DNA of 64,000 nt from Bacteroidia bacterium. GTDB taxonomy: Bacteria; Bacteroidota; Bacteroidia; B-17B0; Aurantibacillaceae. Under the pieces are notes generated by a model. It searched no databases and was not told where the DNA came from. It saw only the letters and a list, made by a program, of their open reading frames with translations. Positions within the stretch are counted from its first letter, which is position 1. Each line of letters opens with the position of its first letter. The position numbers and the translations under genes are program-made. Positions 60,081-64,000 of the stretch are shown in pieces. Location of the stretch: NCBI GenBank assembly GCA_018000995.1, contig JAGNIU010000005.1, forward strand, positions 62,001 through 126,000, read 5' to 3'.

Positions 60081-60521
60081 TTATTTATCCCTTTTAGAAG
60101 AAAAGAATTTTTTTATGATTTCAGAGCAGGCTTGCTCTTGAATTCCATTTACAACAATAGTTTTAGGGTGTAACATTGAATTACTAATGGTAGTAAATCC
60201 ACGTTTTGCATCAGAAGCACCATAAACCACTTTAGTAATTTGAGCCCAATTAAGAGCACCCGCACACATCGGGCAAGGCTCAAGGGTAACATATAATGTA
60301 CATTCGTGAAGGTATTTCCCTCCCAAAGCATTGGCTCCGGCAGTAATAGCCTGCATTTCGGCATGAGCCGTTACATCGGTTAAACGCTCGGTTAAGTTAT
60401 GTCCGCGTGCTATTACCTTATTATTAGCAACAATTACAGCGCCAACGGGAACTTCATCAGCATCAAAGGCTTTTTGTGCCTCTTTTAATGCCTCGTTCAT
60501 AAAATAATTATCGTCGTACAT
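60081..60521 (-). CDS. tadA: tRNA-specific adenosine deaminase TadA-like nucleoside deaminase
   Basis: A zinc deaminase of 146 residues. The HAE motif (TAHAEMQAI, H53 and E55) and PCPMCAGAL (C83 and C86) bind zinc and activate water. ALKEAQKAFDADEVPVGAVI and KVVYGASDAKRGF are the TadA pattern: it deaminates A34 to inosine in tRNA-Arg(ACG). Guanine deaminases share part of the pattern, but the KRGA-like AKRGF and overall length favour TadA. Confidence 0.92.
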   Translation of the reverse strand: MYDDNYFMNEALKEAQKAFDADEVPVGAVIVANNKVIARGHNLTERLTDVTAHAEMQAITAGANALGGKYLHECTLYVTLEPCPMCAGALNWAQITKVVYGASDAKRGFTTISNSMLHPKTIVVNGIQEQACSEIIKKFFSSKRDK

Positions 60522-60543
60522 AATTAAGCATAAAGATAAGGGC

Positions 60544-60622
60544 TGTTGGACATAAAACTCAGTTATTAATGCCTTAAAATTTATCAGACAAACTTAACAA
60601 AATTGAGAATTTAGTCCTACGT
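60544..60622. repeat. Possible degenerate third copy of the inverted-repeat element
   Basis: TGTTGGAC at 60544-60551 and AGTCCTACGT at 60613-60622 match the inner parts of the two ends of copies A and B in reverse orientation, 79 bp apart. The outer TTTTTACC parts are missing. Chance is possible. Confidence 0.3.
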
Positions 60623-60648
60623 CCTGAAGCCTGTTTCATCTAAAATAT

Positions 60649-60656
60649 TATATTTG
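60649..60656 (+). promoter_or_regulatory. Bacteroidota -7 box of the lipoprotein gene at 60683
   Basis: TATATTTG matches TAnnTTTG and ends 26 nt before the ATG. Confidence 0.55.
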
Positions 60657-60682
60657 TTCAAGTTTTTAAAAAATTAATCGAA

Positions 60683-61546
60683 ATGAAAAAATTAAGCCTT
60701 GTTTTACCCCTTACTTTGGGTGTTTTATTATTTTCTTGCGGTGGCAATAAAGATGCTGAAGATGCAGGTGAACACGTAGATACTACAGCGTACACCGTAC
60801 CTGAAGATACTACACCGGTTACAGTTAACGAGGAAATTAAATTTAAATTCGATTTCGCAATCGCAAACATTCCTTCTCCGGTTAATATGATTAATGATAT
60901 CTCTAGTTGGGGTGTTGATTATGACAATTCACTTTTAAATGATCCTAAAAAATCAAATAATTATAAAGACGAATTTACTAAGTCGGTTACTTTAGGAATT
61001 TACAATATTGACATGGCTTATGCTATGGTAAATAACCAAGGACAAGATGTAATGAAATACATGAAAACTGTTTTAGTTCAATCTGACAACTTAGGTTTAA
61101 AAGGTGCAGTTGACCGCATGGTTGGTAAACGTGCTGAAACAAACTTAGGAAGCAAAGATTCGTTACTAACTATTTTAAGTGACATTTTTGTAAAAAGCGA
61201 TTCATACTTAAGAACTAACGAACGTGTTTATACTGCATCAACTGTTTTTGCAGGAACTTGGATTGAAGGTTTATATTTAACTTGCAAAATTGGCGAGAAC
61301 ACTTCTAACGCCGATGCAAAATTAAAAGCCCACAAAGCAGTTTGGGATCAACGTTTTTATTTAAAGAACTTAATTGATTTGTTAGAAGATTACAAAGACA
61401 AAAAAGAAGCAGTTGCTTTAAATGATGAATTCAAAAAAATTCATGCAGAAATTAACGAGATTAAAGACGCGAAAGATATTGACGATGCAAAATTCAAATC
61501 TATCAGCGAGAAGATTTATAGTTTACGTAACAAAATCACAGGGTAA
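60683..61546 (+). CDS. Lipoprotein of unknown function
   Basis: A protein of 287 residues with lipobox LLFSCGGNK (C19) and an acidic stretch after it (KDAEDAGEHVD) that resembles the surface-export signal of Bacteroidota lipoproteins. The rest is mostly helical: IANIPSPVNMINDISSWGVD, GIYNIDMAYAMVNNQGQDVM, ASTVFAGTWIEGLYLTCKIG and a charged coiled-coil-like C-terminus (KIHAEINEIKDAKDIDDAKF). Conserved-looking but not a family I can name. A terminator follows at 61564. Confidence 0.78.
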   Translation: MKKLSLVLPLTLGVLLFSCGGNKDAEDAGEHVDTTAYTVPEDTTPVTVNEEIKFKFDFAIANIPSPVNMINDISSWGVDYDNSLLNDPKKSNNYKDEFTKSVTLGIYNIDMAYAMVNNQGQDVMKYMKTVLVQSDNLGLKGAVDRMVGKRAETNLGSKDSLLTILSDIFVKSDSYLRTNERVYTASTVFAGTWIEGLYLTCKIGENTSNADAKLKAHKAVWDQRFYLKNLIDLLEDYKDKKEAVALNDEFKKIHAEINEIKDAKDIDDAKFKSISEKIYSLRNKITG

Positions 61547-61563
61547 TTAATTTGAATAATATT

Positions 61564-61592
61564 CAAAGCCTCACTGAAAAGTGGGGCTTTTT
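61564..61592 (+). terminator. Rho-independent terminator
   Basis: AAAGCCTCAC and GTGGGGCTTT pair (one T-G) around TGAAAA, followed by TTT. Confidence 0.88.
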
Positions 61593-61670
61593 TGTTTCAA
61601 TAATCTGTGACAAAAATCAATCCAAATACCTCAATAATTATCCTACCTTTACCCAATAAATTTTATTACT

Positions 61671-62018
61671 ATGTCAGCTGAACTTCCTCCATGTCCGAAA
61701 TGTAAATGTGAATACACTTATCAAAGTGGTACAACAATTGTTTGTCCGGAATGTTTCCATGAATGGATTCCCGGAAAGGAAGTTGTTGAAGAAGTAGTAG
61801 ACACCTCGGTTGTGAAAGATTCTAACGGCAACGTTTTAACTGAAGGCGATACTGTAATTATAATTAAAGATTTACCTGTAAAAGGTTCTACTAAATCTGT
61901 AAAAGCCGGCACTAAAGTGAAAAACATCAAACTAGTTGATGGCGATCATAACATCAGCGCGAAAGTAGATGAATTTGGTGCAATGGGATTGAAGTCGGAG
62001 TTTGTAAGAAAGGCTTAA
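61671..62018 (+). CDS. Zinc-ribbon PhnA/YjdM family protein
   Basis: A protein of 115 residues. An N-terminal zinc ribbon has C8, C11, C25 and C28 (PPCPKCKC and VCPECFHEW), followed by an SH3-like PhnA domain: VKDSNGNVLTEGDTVIIIKD, LPVKGSTKSVKAGTKVKNIK, LVDGDHNISAKVD and FGAMGLKSEFVRKA. Despite the name 'alkylphosphonate utilisation protein', family members do not act in phosphonate degradation as a rule and the role is unclear. No phn genes are near. Confidence 0.92.
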   Translation: MSAELPPCPKCKCEYTYQSGTTIVCPECFHEWIPGKEVVEEVVDTSVVKDSNGNVLTEGDTVIIIKDLPVKGSTKSVKAGTKVKNIKLVDGDHNISAKVDEFGAMGLKSEFVRKA

Positions 62019-62019
62019 C

Positions 62020-62070
62020 GGTCACTTCGACTCCGCTCAGTGTCCGGTGTCTGAGCGTAGCCGAAGACAC
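62020..62070. repeat. GC-rich inverted repeat between convergent genes
   Basis: CTTCGACTCCGCTCAGTGTC and the reverse complement of GTGTCTGAGCGTAGCCGAAG match at most positions, forming a long imperfect hairpin. It fills the gap between the PhnA-like gene and the convergent DUF4258-like gene and is of a type dispersed in Bacteroidota genomes. Confidence 0.6.
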
Positions 62071-62071
62071 T

Positions 62072-62470
62072 TTACTTACAATCGCACTTCACATTCTTGT
62101 CTTGAATATTTATATCTAAAATCTTAGATACAGAGTCACAATCATTAATTACAAAATCGAATTTGTATTTAGACCAGAATTCCTTTTTTGGTTGGATAAA
62201 ATAAGTTCCGCAAGGGTCAGCATGAACCTGGGTCAAATCGTAATTCACTTCAAAGTTGCGCATTTCAATTTTCAGAAGTTGTTCGTTGTACACTAAACAT
62301 TTCAATTTGCATTGAGCTTTTTCGCTGAATTCAAATGGTTGGAAAACTAATTCCTGCATTTTCATTTCGTTGGTGGTAACACAACTTCTGTTTCCTACCA
62401 TTGCATAAACAATGAGGCAACCCATTCCAAAACCAATACCGTAAAATTTTAATCGCTGTAAGAATTTCAT
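62072..62470 (-). CDS. DUF4258-like small membrane-anchored protein
   Basis: A protein of 132 residues with an N-terminal membrane helix: FLQRLKFYGIGFGMGCLIVY is typical of a Bacteroidota family annotated DUF4258. The rest is a small alpha/beta domain with cysteines (AQCKLKC, ADPCGTYFI, VINDCDSVSK, VKCDCK). No function known. It converges on the PhnA-like gene across the repeat at 62020. Confidence 0.7.
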   Translation of the reverse strand: MKFLQRLKFYGIGFGMGCLIVYAMVGNRSCVTTNEMKMQELVFQPFEFSEKAQCKLKCLVYNEQLLKIEMRNFEVNYDLTQVHADPCGTYFIQPKKEFWSKYKFDFVINDCDSVSKILDINIQDKNVKCDCK

Positions 62471-62516
62471 TTTGTATTAAAGTCTAAAAATACGAATAGG
62501 TTTAATAAAATTTGAA

Positions 62517-62524
62517 TATATTTG
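62517..62524 (+). promoter_or_regulatory. Bacteroidota -7 box of the TPR sensor gene
   Basis: TATATTTG matches TAnnTTTG exactly and ends 5 nt before the ATG at 62530, implying a leaderless transcript. Confidence 0.6.
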
Positions 62525-62529
62525 GTTTT

Positions 62530-64000
62530 ATGATGAACAAAAGCCCGTTTTTCGTCTTTATAATCCTTGTGTTAGCCATTATCTCCCAGAACCCGGCTAA
62601 TGCGCAAAATAACAAATGGTGGGAAGACTTTAACAACCCGAAATTACACGATACAACAAGGCTAAAAGCCATTCACAATGCCGCATCAGATAGATCAGCG
62701 TCTAATCCTGACTCCGCCCTCTTAATGGCTAAGTATGAATTTGAGCTTGCCAAAAAACTAAAGAACAATCTGTATGCCGGCAGAGCCAAAGGCATTATGG
62801 CAATCGTGTATATTAATGAAGGAGATAATACTAAAGCTATTGAATTAGGACTGGAAGGACTGAAATATTTAGAACAAACCAACGAAAAAAAACACATTGC
62901 TGCAGCATACAACAATACGGGCGTGGCTTATTATAATATTGGAACCTTTGATAAAGCACTTGAGTTCGCACAAAAAGCTTTATCTATCCGCCAAACACTT
63001 GGTGATAAAAACGGTATAACTGCAAGTTATAATAACATCGGAAATGTTTACCTAAACCTCTCTAATTTTACCGGGGCGCTTGAATACTATTTAAAAGCCC
63101 TGCAAATGCGGGAGTTGATAGGAGACAAGTACGATATCGCTTCCTCTTTAAATAATATCGGGAATGTTTATACGAAGCAATCAGACTTTAAAAAAGCGAC
63201 AGATTATTATTCTAAAGCACTAAAAATCCGTGAGGAGATTGGAGATAAAGATGGGATTGCATCCTGTTACTCAAACATTGGTGTAGTATATCAATTTGAA
63301 AAAAAATATGACAAAGCCCTGGAATACTATTTCAAAGCCATAAAAATAAATGAAGAGTTAAACGATATTTTTGGACTTGCTTTAACTTATGGCGCTATAG
63401 GCGATGTGTATAAAGAACAATCGAAATTTGAACAATCGCTTCCTTATCTTTTTAAATCCCAACAGCTTTGCGAGCAATCAGGCGACAAGTATGGCTTAGC
63501 TACCACTTATAACAGTATTGCCGGAGCTTACAATCAAATGAAGAAGCCCACAGAAGCAAATAAATATGCACAGCTCTCATTAAAATTAAACAAAGAGATA
63601 CAGGATATAGAAGGATTGCGACTTAATTACCAAAATCTTTCGATAGCGAACGCCAATTCAAATAATTATAAGGATGCTTTTTTATATCATGTGAAGTATA
63701 AAGATTTAACGGATAGTGTTTTTAATTTAGAGAATACCAAACAACTCAGCGATATAAAAACCGGTTTTGAGGTTGAAAAAAAGGAAGCGGAATTAAAAAT
63801 AAAATCGGAAGCCGAGCAGGAGAAACTAAAAACAATTTCACGGGAAGAGAAAAAGCAGCAACAAATTATCATAGCTGCGGTAGTTGGTATATTAGCTATT
63901 GTTTTGATTTTCTCTTTCTTTCTTTATAAACGTTTCCGTTTAACCACGAGACAAAAAGCAATAATTGAAAGGCAAAAACATATTGTTGAAGAAAAGAATA
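62530..64000 (+). CDS. TPR-repeat sensor protein, C-terminus beyond window
   Basis: The frame from the ATG at 62530 stays open to the window edge (490 codons). A signal peptide (VFIILVLAIISQNPANAQ) is followed by at least seven tetratricopeptide repeats between about 75 and 400 (IAAAYNNTGVAYYNIGTFDK, ITASYNNIGNVYLNLSNFTG, IASSLNNIGNVYTKQSDFKK), a coiled coil (about 415-450), one membrane helix (IIIAAVVGILAIVLIFSFFL) and a cytoplasmic coil reaching QKHIVEEKN. In Bacteroidota this layout continues into a SpoIIE/PP2C phosphatase, a histidine kinase or a LuxR-type domain; VEEKN favours the SpoIIE type, but that part is not in the window. Confidence 0.82.
   Translation, partial: MMNKSPFFVFIILVLAIISQNPANAQNNKWWEDFNNPKLHDTTRLKAIHNAASDRSASNPDSALLMAKYEFELAKKLKNNLYAGRAKGIMAIVYINEGDNTKAIELGLEGLKYLEQTNEKKHIAAAYNNTGVAYYNIGTFDKALEFAQKALSIRQTLGDKNGITASYNNIGNVYLNLSNFTGALEYYLKALQMRELIGDKYDIASSLNNIGNVYTKQSDFKKATDYYSKALKIREEIGDKDGIASCYSNIGVVYQFEKKYDKALEYYFKAIKINEELNDIFGLALTYGAIGDVYKEQSKFEQSLPYLFKSQQLCEQSGDKYGLATTYNSIAGAYNQMKKPTEANKYAQLSLKLNKEIQDIEGLRLNYQNLSIANANSNNYKDAFLYHVKYKDLTDSVFNLENTKQLSDIKTGFEVEKKEAELKIKSEAEQEKLKTISREEKKQQQIIIAAVVGILAIVLIFSFFLYKRFRLTTRQKAIIERQKHIVEEKN

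Noticed and set aside
1-64000. A prophage, insertion sequence, integrative element or defence island
   Set aside because: No integrase, transposase, phage structural, restriction, Cas or toxin genes were found, and base composition looks even apart from the short palindromes.

Overview
This window is a contiguous piece of an AT-rich chromosome from a member of the Bacteroidota, most likely close to the Flavobacteriales, although no rRNA is present to place it. Evidence: five secreted proteins with type IX secretion (T9SS) C-terminal sorting domains; promoters of the Bacteroidota form TAnnTTTG instead of a -10 TATAAT box; almost no Shine-Dalgarno sequences; lineage-typical families (DUF4290, DUF5683, GWxTD, YwqK/MORN-type proteins, DUF4258-like); tRNA genes without an encoded CCA; and short dispersed palindromes of the kind scattered through Bacteroidota genomes. 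There is no prophage, integrase, transposase, CRISPR array or rRNA operon. Coding density is high and no stretch over about 300 bases lacks a gene or RNA.

Layout. 1-4.4 kb (minus): an LD-carboxypeptidase cut by the window edge, a GT39-type glycosyltransferase, a T9SS beta-propeller protein and a TIGR01777 epimerase-like protein. 4.4-7.7 kb: mtaB converging on ispE, then a lipoprotein of unknown function that has a paralogue at 39.5 kb. 7.8-14.7 kb (minus): grpE-dnaJ, then DUF4290 - murA - TlpA thioredoxin - two thioredoxin-fold/OmpA fusion proteins. 14.8-29 kb (mostly plus): sucD, a patatin/BamA-like protein (minus), a lone DppB-type permease with tpiA, prmA, trxB, a MORN-type protein, dacB, YihY, DUF5683, dapB and a T9SS protein. 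29-37.4 kb: a methyltransferase, a GT39-like membrane protein, an FG-GAP T9SS protein, tRNA-Ser(GGA), a two-TM potassium channel fused to an unusual 12-residue repeat domain, and two secreted proteins. 37.4-46.4 kb: an OmpA protein, ubiX, a beta-barrel protein, the second lipoprotein paralogue, two T9SS proteins, a leucine-rich repeat protein, HMG-CoA lyase and pyrD. 46.5-52.5 kb: a tiny Ala-rich lipoprotein, DUF2752, a flippase, tRNA-His(GTG), DUF2461, an AI-2E family transporter and a GWxTD protein. 52.7-64 kb: an MBL-fold hydrolase, parA-parB, pruA, a WG-repeat protein overlapping gapA and a glycosyltransferase, tadA, lipoproteins, a zinc-ribbon PhnA-like protein and a TPR sensor cut by the right edge.

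Most genes are core metabolism and envelope biology: central carbon (sucD, tpiA, gapA, pruA, HMG-CoA lyase), isoprenoid, lysine and pyrimidine synthesis (ispE, dapB, pyrD), peptidoglycan (murA, dacB, LD-carboxypeptidase), chaperones, thiol redox (trxB, TlpA) and chromosome partition (parAB). The most noteworthy items are (i) a family of about 97-bp elements with 20-bp terminal inverted repeats, present at least twice; (ii) the potassium channel with sixteen tandem 12-residue repeats; (iii) MurA with Asp in place of the fosfomycin-target Cys; (iv) tandem thioredoxin-fold/OmpA fusions without redox cysteines; (v) several promoters whose -7 box ends 5-6 nt before the start codon, implying leaderless mRNAs; and (vi) two genes whose reading frames seem to begin at ATT or CTG.
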